From: Armigeres subalbatus
Lineage: Eukaryota; Arthropoda; Insecta; Diptera; Culicidae
Assembly (NCBI RefSeq): GCF_024139115.2
Contig: NC_085140.1
Coordinates: 297,195,293-297,259,292 of the forward strand
Direction: 5' to 3'
Length of the DNA stretch: 64,000 nucleotides
The notes beneath the pieces are model-generated. The model was given only the letters and a program-made list of their open reading frames with translations, was not told the DNA's origin and did not search any database. The position numbers were made by a program, and so were the translations under genes. Numbering within the stretch: the stretch's first letter is position 1; every line of letters begins with the position of its first letter. Of this stretch, positions 49,918 through 61,053 are shown one piece after another.

Positions 49918-50167
49918 TTGGCATTACATCCCCACACTGGGACAAAGCCGCCTCGCAGCTTAGTGTTCATTAAGCACTTACACAGTTATTAACTGCGAGG
50001 TTTCTAAGCCAGGTTACCATTTTTGCATTCGTATATCATGAGGCTAACACGATGATACTTTTATGCCCAGGGAAGTCGAGACAATTTCCAATCCGAAAAT
50101 TACCTAGACCGGCATCGGGAATCGAACCCAGCCACCCTCAGCATGGTCTTGCTTTGTAGCCGCGTCT
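49918..50167 (-). repeat. Feilai-type tRNA-derived SINE, longest copy
   Basis: On the minus strand the head has an A-box-like ctacaaagcaagacc and a B box gggttcgattcccga; the body ends in gctgcgaggcggctttgtcc and gtggggatgtaatg. About 250 bp, the expected size. Two truncated copies lie at 4075-4268 and 18724-18847. Confidence 0.7.
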
Positions 50168-52061
50168 TATATCCTAATCTAAAAGCTGGTATAGATTTGT
50201 GGGACAAAAGTATGAATCAAGATTTGTCTTTTGCGACCCACAGTTTGGGAACCCATGGCGTAAAAGAAGACATTTTAGACAAACGCTTGATGGTTGTACT
50301 TGATTAATCGTAACTATCAATTGAATGAATTTTTCAGCCAAATTTTGTCTCAATTTCCGAACGGCACCAAAATTGCATAACGTCTTTAATGTGAGGTCAC
50401 TACAATGCTATTATTGTAATGACCACACATCAAAGGCCTAAAATCTGTTAACTTTTACACTCTAATGTGTCCGGAATTGAATACTAATCCATTATTTGGG
50501 AAAGCTTCTGCCTCTGGAGAAAGCTTCTGAAATATTCAAATGAAATCAAATCTGACAAATCTGAATAAACAGCACATTAACCTACCCAGGGACTGAGTAA
50601 AATTGTATTGCTCTCTTTTTCTATGCCACGGAAATTTTGCTCAATTTCCGTGACAAGAAAAGAGACGGCAATACATTTATACTCAGTCACTGAGTAGGTG
50701 AAAGTTAGAGTGAGGTGTTTGAAATATGAGTCTGTTCAAGAATCGAATTAAAATGGAATTTCTAAGAAAAATCCTCTGACAGTAATAGAGCATGCTTACC
50801 GAAGCCGTCGCGTCGCTGTCCTTGTTTAAATATCTGCGGACTATTAAAAATTGATAGCTCTATATAAATAAGTAACTGTGTTCTTGGAATTGAAAAGTTT
50901 CATCACAAACGATAATTATTTAATTCGATTATTCAACGTCCACTGGCGCTTGAACCTACGATGTCGAGATGATAAAGATTATAATAATTGAACCTACGAA
51001 ATAAACGAACGAACGATTGAAAAACTTATTCGTTTCACCTCTCTGCAGCACGCAATGTATAGCATCAGCATCGTACAATTCTGTAGTTTCTTCAGATACA
51101 ATTTCATTTCTCAACAATATGGGATTTAATCTATCTCGAATTATACTCTTAAAAAGAAGTTTTTGAAGTGCCTGAGATTAGAAGATGTCATTTAAAAAAT
51201 ATAATTGATTTTCCGAAATCATTAGTCACCATTATATTTGAGGAAATTAAAAAAATGACAAAATAAATAAGTTTATTAATTTGAAATTCGGGAAACTCAT
51301 GTATGTTTCCCGGGAAAATTTATTTTCCGGGAAATCGTTTCCCGGAATGGAAGCCCCAAATACCAGTAAGTAATATTTTTCTCATATTCCTGACATTTTG
51401 TCAACATCGGTGTACAGGAAACGCAAATAGAATTGAAAATCGATATTGTTTTTCGTTTAGAGAGCCAGAAATATGAAGATCCGCCTCTGCCGTGTAGTCG
51501 GCAGCGAAAACAGTCGACATCCACATTCCATCGTTTGCGCATGATCACGATTCAGCTTCGGAAATTCAAGAGCCTGACATATAAACTACTCTTCTACTCA
51601 ATACATCGGCGCTGAACGATGTTCCTACATACAACAGATGATTAGCCGCCGTTTGTAGACGCAATGAACGTTGACACCAGAAAACTATTTGTTGGCGAGG
51701 TTTGATCTTTGACATATGACACTAGGATTACACAAACCCGGTAGACGCAAGATTTAGACGAGCACGCGACATTTCGCTCTTACACTTTTACTTTCTTCTA
51801 TTATTACGTCAGAACAGAATCATTTAGGCGGAAACAGTGTAGTCAGAGTCACAACAATAAAGGCATGGCTTTCTTTCCCAGGAAAATGATTACCAATTTT
51901 CAATATGTGCTTTGTCACACAAAATGTCGTTAATTCTTTGTAGAAATGTGAAACTATCTCACCCTATAACTAGCACACACGTAATAATAGTCAATGTTGT
52001 TCAATGAAAATGAAATGAATACAAACATAGAAATACCTCAATAGATTACAATAACTTATCT
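50168..52061. other. No gene seen apart from a small foldback
   Basis: AT-rich DNA downstream of SMC4, with the foldback at 50580-50698. The SMC4 3' UTR should lie just left of 52062. Short ORFs at 51297-51615 are unsupported. Confidence 0.3.
50580..50698. repeat. 119-bp foldback MITE
   Basis: The ends acctacccagggactgagta and tactcagtcactgagtaggt are inverted repeats with two mismatches. Complementarity continues inward (ttgtattgc, ctcttttt, cacggaaatt) to a small loop. Confidence 0.8.
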
Positions 52062-53073
52062 TTAGTTTGCCTCGACCGAAACCTCCATCGGTTGCTGGGA
52101 AATCGAGGCCGCTTGAGCCGGCTCCGGCACGTTCTCCTTCTGTGAGTCACTTTGCGTAGGGGATTTTTCCGATTCCAACTTTTCCGTCTTGGTTTGATCG
52201 AGCCCCGAGTCCGACTTTAGGCTGGAGTTCGGATCGAAGAAAGATTGCGACTGCTGCTGAGTAGCCGAATGGAACTTGGGTGGATCGTTCTGGATCGTCA
52301 CCGAGTTGGTGCAGTCGGTTACTTTGTAGATTCCCACCAGATAATCGGACAGTTCAAACATGTTCGAGCGCAGGGAAATAATCACGAATTGGGCATTTTT
52401 TGTTCGCTCCTACAGAAAAGAATATAAAATTAAAAACCGTTGCTAAACTGACCTACCCGATGCAAACGCAAACCTTGATGTAGTGAGCCACGATGGACAC
52501 GTTTTTGAAGTCCAATGCCGCATCGATCTCGTCCATCACGTACAGCGGAGAAGGCTTATAATAGTGCAGTGCAAACACAAGCGCCAACGACGAAAGAGTT
52601 TTCTCGCCTCCAGACAGGTTGGAGATCATCTTCCAGGACTTCTTCGGCGGTCGAACGCTAAACACGATGCCCTCGTTAAAAGGATCCATCGAGTCGACCA
52701 ACTCCAGCTCGGCGTCACCGCCCAACGTGATCATCTGGTACATTTCCTTCAGCTTCTTCGTGATGATGTGGAATCCCTGCATAAACTCGGTGAAGCGTTT
52801 TTTCCGCACGTCGTCATACAGCTGACGCATCTCGTTTCGCTTCGCGGTGATCTCCTCCAGGATGGCCACACGCTGCAGATAGGCTTCCTGCTTTTTCATG
52901 AACTCCTCAATGACGGAGAGATTCGGTTTGCTGGCGTTCAATTTTTCCTCCTGAATGGAGAACTGGTACTGCAGATCGGAAAGCTTGTAGCTGTTGAGCT
53001 CCTCTTCGGTGTACTCTTTCAAAGGCTCCGGGGTAGGTTCGCCGGGAATTTCGTGCAGTTTCAGTGGCTTTAG
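52062..53073 (-). CDS. SMC4: Condensin subunit SMC4, C-terminal two exons (partial)
   Basis: Exons 52474-53073 (200 codons) and 52062-52409 (115 codons plus stop) join in phase 0 across a 64-bp GT-AG intron. The product is the end of the second coiled coil and the C-terminal ATPase half. Visible features are a charged coiled-coil segment (ILEEITAKRNEMRQLYDDVR), FTEFMQGFHIITKKLKEMYQ, the ABC signature SNLSGGEKTLSSLALVFALH, Walker B with PLYVMDEIDAALD, FVIISLRSNMFELSDYLVGI and YKVTDCTNSVTIQN. An acidic, Gln/Ser-rich tail ends in MEVSVEAN. SMC4 pairs with SMC2 in condensin to compact chromosomes. The exon begins after a strong acceptor (ttatttctttctcag); the remaining ~1000 residues must lie beyond the right edge, so the preceding intron exceeds 10.9 kb. 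Confidence 0.95.
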
Positions 53074-53144
53074 CTGAGAAAGAAATAAGACGAAAAATTG
53101 AAAAATTAAGTTTTGATGAAATGAAATAATTAAAAAAACGGTGT

Positions 53145-53390
53145 TTGTGCCTTTCTCGTGCATTATTTAATATTTATACTAAAAAAAACTTGAGTGAGAT
53201 TTTGTTAGCCGGTTTTTTGTATAGAAATCGTATTTTGGCCATAACTTTTGATCCCATAGTTCGATCTGGCCTATTTTTAATAGGAAACAATGTAACAATG
53301 GATTCCCCGTCGAATGCAAATAATGTTGCAAACAAATTGGGTCAAGATAAGTCCCTGGGATTTGGATTATAATTCTCCACAAATATTTCT
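53145..53390. mobile_element. MITE of the cctttctcgt family, partial copy in the SMC4 intron
   Basis: Begins gtgcctttctcgtgcatta and contains tcgtattttggccataactt, gatcccatagttcgatctgg, ataggaaacaatg and ccccgtcgaatgcaa, in the complementary order to the right half of 6298-6750. The left half of the family is missing. Confidence 0.65.
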
Positions 53391-53977
53391 ATATTCTAGG
53401 AGAATTGTAATCTGTGCTGGTAGTAGTCTACGAACTATTGGTTGGAATCTATTTGAATTCACATGAAGAAAGTGGTATAGATTTTAGGAATTGAATTGTA
53501 AGTTCGTATACTCCTATTCGATTTCCTCAGTGACCGACAGGGTGCGTGCTACATGTCGCGGATAGAAGCTAAGGGAGGTGTGGTATAATGAGACTGAATT
53601 TATTGAATAAAGAGCCTTTTAATAGTCAGTCAATTGTGCTTAGTCTCCTATTGTGTTGTAACTGAATTATGTCAAAATAGGTAATCGATACAGACACCTC
53701 CTTTCACAACAATCTATAATTCATTTGAATGTATTCAATATTGGCTCCGTAGTTTAATGTCCTATGCGACATAGTTTTGAAGATACTATTTAGCTGATCC
53801 AAGCTAGCATCCTGTACTAGAGAGTTACTTTAAAAAGAGACTTCTCATAATTTTATCGTAGTCAACGTTTATGTTAAAAATAAGTTATAAAATGGAGTGC
53901 TCATTATTACCTGCTAGATCAGTTACAAGACAACGTGGACCACATTGAGGAAAAATTATTCAATAAATCGATATTAT
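53391..53977. other. SMC4 intron DNA; no gene seen
   Basis: AT-rich. Neither an exon nor an ORF of note. Confidence 0.3.
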
Positions 53978-54230
53978 CACGGAGAAACAGACATAACACA
54001 TTGAACATTCACTCATCAAATTCATCGTCGTTCAAACACTAACGACATCTGTTGATTTCAGTTAGTTGGGCAAATCACGAACCAGATGGCGGTAGTGAGT
54101 AAACGTCAAACTAGAGCAAATCTGATGCGAGCGCCACGAGTGATCGATTGGCCAACTAATGATTATTTCAATTGACCAGTAAATCAGTGAGCGATGGAAA
54201 TTTTACGAGTGTTATGTCTGTTTGTCTGTG
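53978..54230. mobile_element. 253-bp MITE with atattat target duplication
   Basis: The ends cacggagaaacagacataac and its near-complement (gttatgtctgtttgtctgtg) are flanked by atattat on both sides (53971-53977 and 54231-54237). A duplication of 7-8 bp suggests a hAT-type MITE. Confidence 0.75.
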
Positions 54231-54461
54231 ATATTATCGTCGAAAGGCCCAGCTATGCTGCAACCAAATTAATCACTTATTATATAAATCTCTAACTGAA
54301 ATTAGAAAAAAATTAAGCTACTTAATTGAATCCGACTGATATTAAATATAAAACTACATTGATTTGATAATCCCATTTAATAGTACCTCATAAATAATAA
54401 AATGACATTTACTAATATCCATTCTTTTCATTATTTTCCTCACTATCTAACCCGTTCTCAA

Positions 54462-54956
54462 CTATAATAAATTACGCCTGCCCCAGCCTTGACGAAGACC
54501 CCTTTCCGTCCTCGGGCTCGGAACCCGCCCGGTTGACCGACGCCGCGAAAGCGACGATACCATGTTGTTCTTCGTGTGGCCACTTGTTCGATAAAAGGAT
54601 CGAGTTCGACAACAGAGCATGACCACCGGTATGACCCATGAAGCCGACTCCGATCCCTTGGACCACCTCTTATTTGCGCCTGAACTAGCCATCCTTGAGT
54701 CCACGCGCCACCTTCTGTGTAGCTCCGAGACGATTTGGGCGATAGCCGATAAAACGGCGTTCCAGGCAACTTCATCTTTACACATCCTCCGAAATAGGTT
54801 GTCCGGGGTAGTGTCCAGACCACATGTGGCAAGCATGTGGTCACGCATTGCGCGAAAACGTGAGCACACGAACAACACGTGTTCCGCCGTTTCCTCTAAA
54901 CCTGCGCACACCAAACACTCGGGCGAGGCCGAGCAAGCCAGCTGCGTTACCTGCAC
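54462..54956 (-). pseudogene. R1-clade ORF2: start codons fused to C-terminal region
   Basis: Begins MQVTQL, the typical opening of ORF2 in this clade, and jumps at once to ASPECLVCAGLEETAEHVLF, the CCHC-like zinc motif near the ORF2 C-terminus. RFRAMRDHMLATCG and FRRMCKDEVAWNAVLSAIAQ follow, then a frame carrying the tail. About 900-1000 residues of endonuclease and RT are absent. The start overlaps the end of ORF1 by a few bases, as in intact elements. Confidence 0.75.
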
Positions 54957-56355
54957 TGTGATTTTGCAGCACGCTTAAACGCCGGACACATCGAACCCCC
55001 CATGGGGTGCTTGCTGTTCACAGCTTTGCTGGAACAAATCAAACAATTGGGAGGGTTCGTGCAGCATTGTGCCTCCAATCCGCAGCGTCGCCAGAGATTG
55101 CTTCTGTCAGGGCCTTTGCAGTCCCATTGCTTGTGCCCCGGTTCCAGGCAATTGAAGCAAACTTCGGGTTGCTCGTATATGCCCACAGGGCATACCGACC
55201 ATCCCACCTTGACGCTCCCTAACTTGACTACCTTGGAGGTGTCCGCTGCAGATAGCCGAACCAATGCTACCTGCGGCCCTGCCGGACCTATCCGTAGCCG
55301 AACGGCGGTGGTGGGCGTCTCCACTTCACAATGTCGCCGCAGTGCCGTGACGAGCTCTTCGACTTCGGTGATCTCGTCCAGGTCTTTAACCCTTAGATTC
55401 ACCTCCGTAGTGAGTGCCCCCACCTTGACCGTCTCGCCTATGACTTCCTCCGCCAACTTCTTGTAGGCGTCGCCCTTTTGCGAGACGCCCCGCTTCAGCT
55501 CGAGGATCATCTCGCCCATCCGGGTACGTCTTATTCGACGTACGTCGGCGCCGAGTTCACCGAGCTTGACGTCACTCCTCATCGCCTTCAAGACGTCCGA
55601 GTACTTAGCCTCGTCCGCCGTGATGACTAGGGCATCGCCCCTGGAGCGATTGGCGCCTACCCTAGACTTCTTGCTACCCTCATTCGCCTGGGCCTTCTTT
55701 TCGGCCCTTGACGTCTTCGGTTTCCTCTTGTTCTTGACCAGGGTTCAGGAGGCGTCATCCCCCTCTATTTCCCTGGTCTGGTGCGGCTGAGAACTCTCAG
55801 CCTGCCGTAACCCCTTACCACCGTCTTTCCTGGGTGGACGGACCTTTCCAGGTCCTTCCTCCCCCGGTTTTAGAGGTACATGGCCGGGGTTCAGCTTCCC
55901 AGCCCCACTACCCTTGTTCGGGGTAGTAACCCTCCGCGTTTTGGAGCGACCCCCAGGGAGCTCATCCCCTGGAGACTGTCTCCCCCGTTTTTGTGTCTGC
56001 TCCGTTGGAGCCTCAGTCTGGGTAGACCTCGACTCCACCGATTTCACGGGTTTACACTTGGGTCCAGCTTGGCGTCCAGTATCGACTTTCGAAGTTTCTG
56101 CAAGCTCCTCTTGAGGTCCTTACTGATATTATGCTTCGATGACGCAAAGTCGATGATGGCGTCCAGCTGTTCCGTCGCCACCTCGAAGGCCGAAAGCCCA
56201 TCGCGTTTGCGGTTCATCGCCTCCACAAGCCATGGGCCGTCAATAATCTCTACCGGCGTTTTTTTAGCCGAGAGGAAGGTTAAGTGAACCACGCTGGCGC
56301 TGCGCACTGAGATGCCGACTATTGCCTCTGGCCTCCTAGGTGGAGACCTGAACAA
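54947..56355 (-). pseudogene. R1-clade ORF1 (gag-like) with zinc knuckles, frameshifted
   Basis: Three frames in order: 56355-56044 (FASSKHNISKDLKRSLQKLR), 56047-55745 (a Pro/Lys/Arg-rich low-complexity linker with RGRQSPGDE), and 55591-54947 (AVRLRIGPAGPQVALVRLSA, the first knuckle CFNCLEPGHKQWDC, an altered second knuckle and CLIC, then SMCPAFKRA). ORF1 proteins of this clade bind element RNA and form particles. At least two frameshifts disrupt it. The second knuckle has lost its His. Confidence 0.8.
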
Positions 56356-56684
56356 CCCACCTCATGCGAAGGGGTTGTCGCCTACACTACTACCACTAGT
56401 TTAAGAATTGACTTGACTGGTCCACCACGCCAGAGCCCAGCATGACGCGGTAAGGGACAATTACTGTGGAGGGTGCCCAGGTACCCCACAGGCTCCGTTA
56501 AATCCTAGGTTATTATTTCACTCCCCTGGCCATGCATCCCCTCGGCACGGGTCGCTTGACGCCTTGGGATTAGGGGTTAGGGACGATGGTCCCGGTCTAA
56601 CTCGCAGTGGCCATGGGGAGGGGTCGTCAAGCCATTGGACAAAGTCCCTGCTGCCCCGTGTTGGCAGTCATGGGTCTACATTAA

Positions 56685-56864
56685 TGCTACGTTTTGACAG
56701 GGAAAGTGAATTGAACAACTCAGTTGAATTCAATTGACTTGCCAAAAGTTGAACATGTTCAACTTTCTTTTCGTTCAAGTGAATTGAATTAAGGTGTTTA
56801 CACGTTCAGTTTGCGTTCGATTCAAGCGACTTGCTCAATTCACTTGCCTTGTCTAAACGTAGCA
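56685..56864. mobile_element. 180-bp TAA-flanked MITE, copy A
   Basis: The ends tgctacgttttgacag and ctgtc-like gtctaaacgtagca are inverted repeats, flanked by TAA (56682-56684 and 56865-56867), a PIF/Harbinger-type duplication. The interior is palindromic around gttgaacatgttcaac. Same length as copy B at 57163-57342, opposite orientation. Confidence 0.85.
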
Positions 56865-56925
56865 TAAGTGAATCAGTGTTCAAGTGTTCAACAAAATCGT
56901 AAGCAGTGACTTATATACTTATTAA

Positions 56926-57031
56926 TACTATGTTTGCACTACGGCCTGAATAACATGTCAAATTATCGACAAAAGAAAGCTCATCAAGAGAGCCGAATAA
57001 CATGTTACAAGGCCCTAGTGTGAACAAAGTA
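56926..57031. mobile_element. ~106-bp foldback MITE between the 180-bp pair
   Basis: The ends tactatgtttgcactacggcc and its imperfect complement (ggccctagtgtgaacaaagta), with inner pairing gaataacatgt. A TA-type flank is likely but the boundaries are approximate. Confidence 0.65.
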
Positions 57032-57162
57032 TAAGTCGTGAAGTGAATTTGGAAAGGTTGAACGGAATTATGAACAAAGATGGTGCCGACGAATTAATAA
57101 TTTGGTTTTGACCGTTTGGTGATTTTTCGGTGACTCGTTTCTGAGGCTTGTTTCCTGCTTAA

Positions 57163-57342
57163 TGCTACGTTTAGACAGTTCAATTGAATTGAGCAAGTCG
57201 CTTGAATTGAACGCAAATTGAACGTCTAAACACCTTTATTCAACTTACTTGAATGAAAAGAAAGTTGAACATGTTCAACTTTTGGCAAGTCAATTGAATT
57301 CAACTGAGTTGTTCAACTCACTTACCCTGTCAAAACGTAGCA
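57163..57342. mobile_element. 180-bp TAA-flanked MITE, copy B
   Basis: Same family as copy A, inverted: tgctacgtttagacagtt... to ...cctgtcaaaacgtagca, flanked by TAA (57160-57162 and 57343-57345). The core gttgaacatgttcaac is identical. Confidence 0.85.
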
Positions 57343-57345
57343 TAA

Positions 57346-58457
57346 GGGAGTTAAGATAGTGGAGGAGTTATGAATGTGAAGAAAGAGCGATACGGTGATA
57401 GTGACCGCAATAATTTTTGGTGATCATGATGACTATGTTAACATTAACGTAATGATAGTAGGTGAATATGATGCGTGATTTCATTGCTTATACTGAGTGA
57501 AATGATTCGTAGTGACAGAAAAACTATACTTTTGTAAAGGTTATGTTGATGTTAGTGATGGTAGTTTGACAATACTAAGTGCTTATAATGATGGGGGTAG
57601 GCTGTTATACAAATCCTTGTTTTCATCAACACGGCCCATAACAGTGACCACATGAGCAACATCGCTTAGGAACGTCTGTGTGATGATGGAAAACGGGAGG
57701 CTCATAGAAGCCAATATGGGCGGGGTACAGTGTAGATTAATAGCAAGGGACAGCTGCCATTGTAACCACCACAAAAAGAAAACAAATTGGGTCAAGATAA
57801 GTACCTAAAAGATAAGTGAGTTTTATTTTGCGCACATACATAAACAGACGCACACACATATACAGAAAAAACGCCACTCATCACGTCATATTCACGTAAA
57901 AAACCACGTAACTGAGCTGTCTTGAACAAACGACGATTGCTACGTGACGCTCGCCTGAAATTCACGCAACTTTTACTACAAATCTTGGTGAATGTACAGT
58001 TCATCCACGTAAACAATGTATGTGAGATTTAAATGAGTGAGGGTGATTGCAGCTTCGGCATTTTCGGAAGACCTGCATTGTAAACAAGAATGAAAGATAC
58101 ATAACCTAAACATAATGAGGAGGTAAGTGATATTGCGGATATTGCAGGATCTAGGTGGATATTATCCGTGCCTGCATTTTTCCTCCTAATCTAATCTAAT
58201 CTCATACTTGCGTAACCAATACTTGAAAGATGACTCCTAGATACCGAGCGACTTCAGGCATGCCTAAGGTCGCTCAATAGCTTGGTATCAAAAGGGAAGG
58301 AAGAAAGCGTGGACCTCCCGTACCAAACCAAAAAAAAAAAAAACAACCAAAACCAATTTTTTTATAATTCAGCCAAAATGATAACAAATTCAGTTATCAA
58401 AATGTTCGATAACCGGATAATAGAATTTGTTATCAATTAGTTATTCATCTTTGCTCG
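57346..58457. other. No gene; repeat fragments
   Basis: 57783-57870 is a fragment of the cctttctcgt MITE family (caaattgggtcaagataagt, CA-rich run). 58180-58345 has a (taatc)4 run and a poly-A stretch, perhaps a LINE 3' UTR. Otherwise AT-rich with no ORF of note. Confidence 0.35.
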
Positions 58458-58840
58458 GACTGATCAAAGCAACGCAACGGAGGATGGTATGTAAAATTGT
58501 GTGAAGATATCGAGCGAACACTTCACTTCGTTCGAATCGAGCCGAGCTGATGGACTTTTGTGCCTGTTGTCCAACCTTGCGCTAGAAGGGTGTCATGTGG
58601 AGAGCTGGGGTACGATTTTCAACAGATCCAGTCAATTTGTTTGTTTCGCGGATGACATGGACATTGTCAGCTGAACATTTGCAAAAGTGGCAGAACCGTA
58701 CATCTGCCTGAAACGTGAGGCAACAAAAGTTGGACTGATGATGAATGCATCGAAAACAAGGTATATCAATTGACAGCCACACATCGTACCTGACGGATGT
58801 ATTTTCCTTACTTCTCTCGTTCTCGCTTTATCGCTTACAA

Positions 58841-58974
58841 TAGTGCTGTCCAATGAGCAGCTCGAAGTAGCTCGAAGTTGTTCCCGTCCTGCTCGTTATT
58901 TTTTGTCAACAAACGGGCATGAGCGTGACAGGAACAACTTCGAGTTACTTCGAGCTGCTCATTGGACAGCACTA
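58841..58974. repeat. 134-bp foldback MITE
   Basis: The ends tagtgctgtccaatgagcag and its exact complement. Arms of about 45 bp (continuing ctcgaagta..., aagttgttcc) enclose a small loop. A TA target is possible. Confidence 0.85.
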
Positions 58975-60036
58975 ATATGTGCGGTGTTCGGAAATATAGC
59001 CTGGTGATAGATTTCAGCGTTCTACCAGTTTGTCCAGAGTCTGGAAACGTGCAAAGTTTCTTGGAGAATAATATTAAAGTCCAGTACACGGATATGAGGA
59101 GCATACAGTTTTATAATACATACACGAAACTGCGTGTTCATTCAAATGAAATCTCATGAAGTTATTTCACGCTAACAATCGATTCATAATAAGAAGCACA
59201 CAATGCACTGTGGAAACAATAGCTTTTTTATTCCCGAATACGTTGGCTATTATGCGGTAACATGCGGTAACCAGGGAATCATTTTTTCTTGAATGCGCAT
59301 GCGATACAGGCGACAAAAGAGAACCAAGGACACAGTTTTGTTTTTGTCGGAGATTATAATGACAAAGATCCGAAAAATTTTGTCAGTAACAAAAAAGAAG
59401 ACAATTTTGTTGCTAACTTTTCATTCCGTTATTTTGCATTATCTCTGCAGCAAATTTCGGTTTTATGCTATCATAGTTTCTGCTTTTGGAAATATTCGAG
59501 AATATAACTATGATTACAAAATTAGCATCGTATTCCCGGAAATATCAGGGCATGAAAGGCAAATGATTCTTGTCATATTGTGTTTGGTTTCTGATAAAGG
59601 CTTGTTGCGAGATGCGTTTGTCAGTAACAAACACTGTTGACGACAAATGGTATATTGTTAGGCGTTGCTCGAATATTGATTCCCTGGTGGTAATATGGGT
59701 AGTATGGGTGCACGACCTAACACCGTCGATGAGTCACGCCATTGTCAGTGACTTCATGTTGAAATATGGAGATGTTATCTCCTTCAGGAATGAGATTTGA
59801 AAACACTTTTTCCTGGGAATACCGAATGGCGTTCGAGTTCTACGAATGAATTTGCTACGAGCGTCATACATCACCCTCGACAGCTCAATTTATGCCGTCA
59901 GGGTGGTCAGTCGGCTCATCGTGGTAAGAAGTGCCTAGGAGCCACAACATCGTCCGACAATCAAAGTCAAACTGTGACAACGATAGCATTTTGCCAAGGC
60001 ATTTTTTTCCGATTGACAACGAGCAGCAAAATTTGA
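58975..60036. other. No gene seen
   Basis: Overlapping AT-rich ORFs at 59289-59800 have no family features and lie inside the insertion stack of the second RTE copy. Confidence 0.3.
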
Positions 60037-60240
60037 ATCTATGACAAAAGGTCGAAATGACAAAAGGTAGAAAGGACAACAGGCTGGAAAGACAAAACGT
60101 CGAAAGGGACAGAAGGTCGAAAGAGACAAAAGGTCGAAATGGACAAAAGGTCGAAAGGGACAAAAGGTCGAAAAGGACAAAAGGTCGAAAAGGACAAAAT
60201 ATCGAAAAGGATAAAAGGTCGGAAGAGACAAAAGGTGGAT
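60037..60240 (+). repeat. 17-bp minisatellite, plus orientation
   Basis: About 12 imperfect units of gacaaaaggtcgaaagg. The mirror array lies at 60480-60707. The Lys/Arg-rich ORF here (65 codons) only reflects the repeat. Confidence 0.9.
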
Positions 60241-60479
60241 CAAGAACAAGTTGATAATAAGTTGGGTGTATTCCAAAGGAATTTGTGAAATTCATTTAAC
60301 TTCAAGCAGAAGTAATACACTTATCTCATCAATCAAAGTTGGAGAATGACAAATTTTCAGAGAAGGAGTAATTACTATGGAATATTTCTGTTAGAGATAA
60401 AAAGATTATTGATTCAAGATACAAATTAAACTTGTATTGTGCGAGATTGATTCTCTCCGTTTCAGTTTCTTGTTTATTT

Positions 60480-60707
60480 CGATCTTTTGTCTTTTTCGAC
60501 CTTTTGTCACGTTCGACGTTTTGTCCTTTCGACCTTTTGTCTCGTTCGACGTTTTGTCCTTTCGACCTTTTGTCCCTTTCGACCTTTTGTCCTTTTCGGC
60601 CTTTTGTCCTTTTCGATCATTTGTCCCTTCGACCTTTTGTCTTTCGACTATTTGTCTTCCGACCTTTTGCCCTTTTGACCTTTTGTCTTTCGACCTTTTG
60701 TCACTAA
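60480..60707 (-). repeat. 17-bp minisatellite, minus orientation
   Basis: About 13 imperfect units of cctttcgaccttttgtc, the complement of the 60037-60240 unit. A 240-bp unrelated spacer separates the two arrays, so the pair forms a large inverted repeat. The overlapping Phe/Cys-rich ORFs are artefacts. Confidence 0.9.
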
Positions 60708-60865
60708 CCCGCAAAATTTATCCTCCACTACAACAACCAAGCCTACTCCTCAAAAAAACAAACGAAGCGATTACGAATGGACCGACATTGATGACGTAAA
60801 CTCGTCTACGGATTACATTATAGCGACGATCAAAGCGGAATGTGGAAGGTGGAACAAAAAAACAT

Positions 60866-61022
60866 AACCGTCTAAGACGAGTTAAGTACTCTCCATTTAA
60901 TTCCACCAATTATTTCGATATCTTTGCAGATACGTATTTCGACCACAACTGTGTGTCGAGCAATGCCTAACAATATATTGGTGGAATTCAATGGAGCATA
61001 CTTAACTCGTCTTAGACGGTTG
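60866..61022. repeat. 157-bp foldback MITE
   Basis: The ends aaccgtctaagacgagttaa and its complement; arms of about 45 bp include ccatttaattccaccaa. The loop contains cagatacgtatttcgacca, a motif also found near 34815 (gaggtcgaaatacgtatctg). Confidence 0.8.
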
Positions 61023-61053
61023 AATACATTCCACTAAAAAGAGCTTTAAATAC

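Larger units (their letters stand above)
54440..56680 (-). mobile_element. R1-clade non-LTR retrotransposon, internally deleted
   Basis: GC-rich block on the minus strand: a 5' UTR (about 56360-56680), a gag-like ORF1 with zinc knuckles, the first codons of ORF2, then directly the ORF2 C-terminus and a short 3' end near 54450. Endonuclease and nearly all of the reverse transcriptase are missing. It lies inside the long SMC4 intron in the same transcriptional orientation. Confidence 0.8.

Noticed and set aside
52483..53073. 196-codon plus-strand ORF
   Set aside because: Antisense shadow of the SMC4 exon.
54502..55591. CCHC zinc knuckles as evidence of an endogenous virus
   Set aside because: Order, linker and the adjoining ORF2 C-terminus fit an R1-clade non-LTR retrotransposon; no LTR, protease, integrase or envelope is seen.
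60057..60254. Lys/Arg-rich 65-codon ORF
   Set aside because: Entirely composed of the 17-bp minisatellite.
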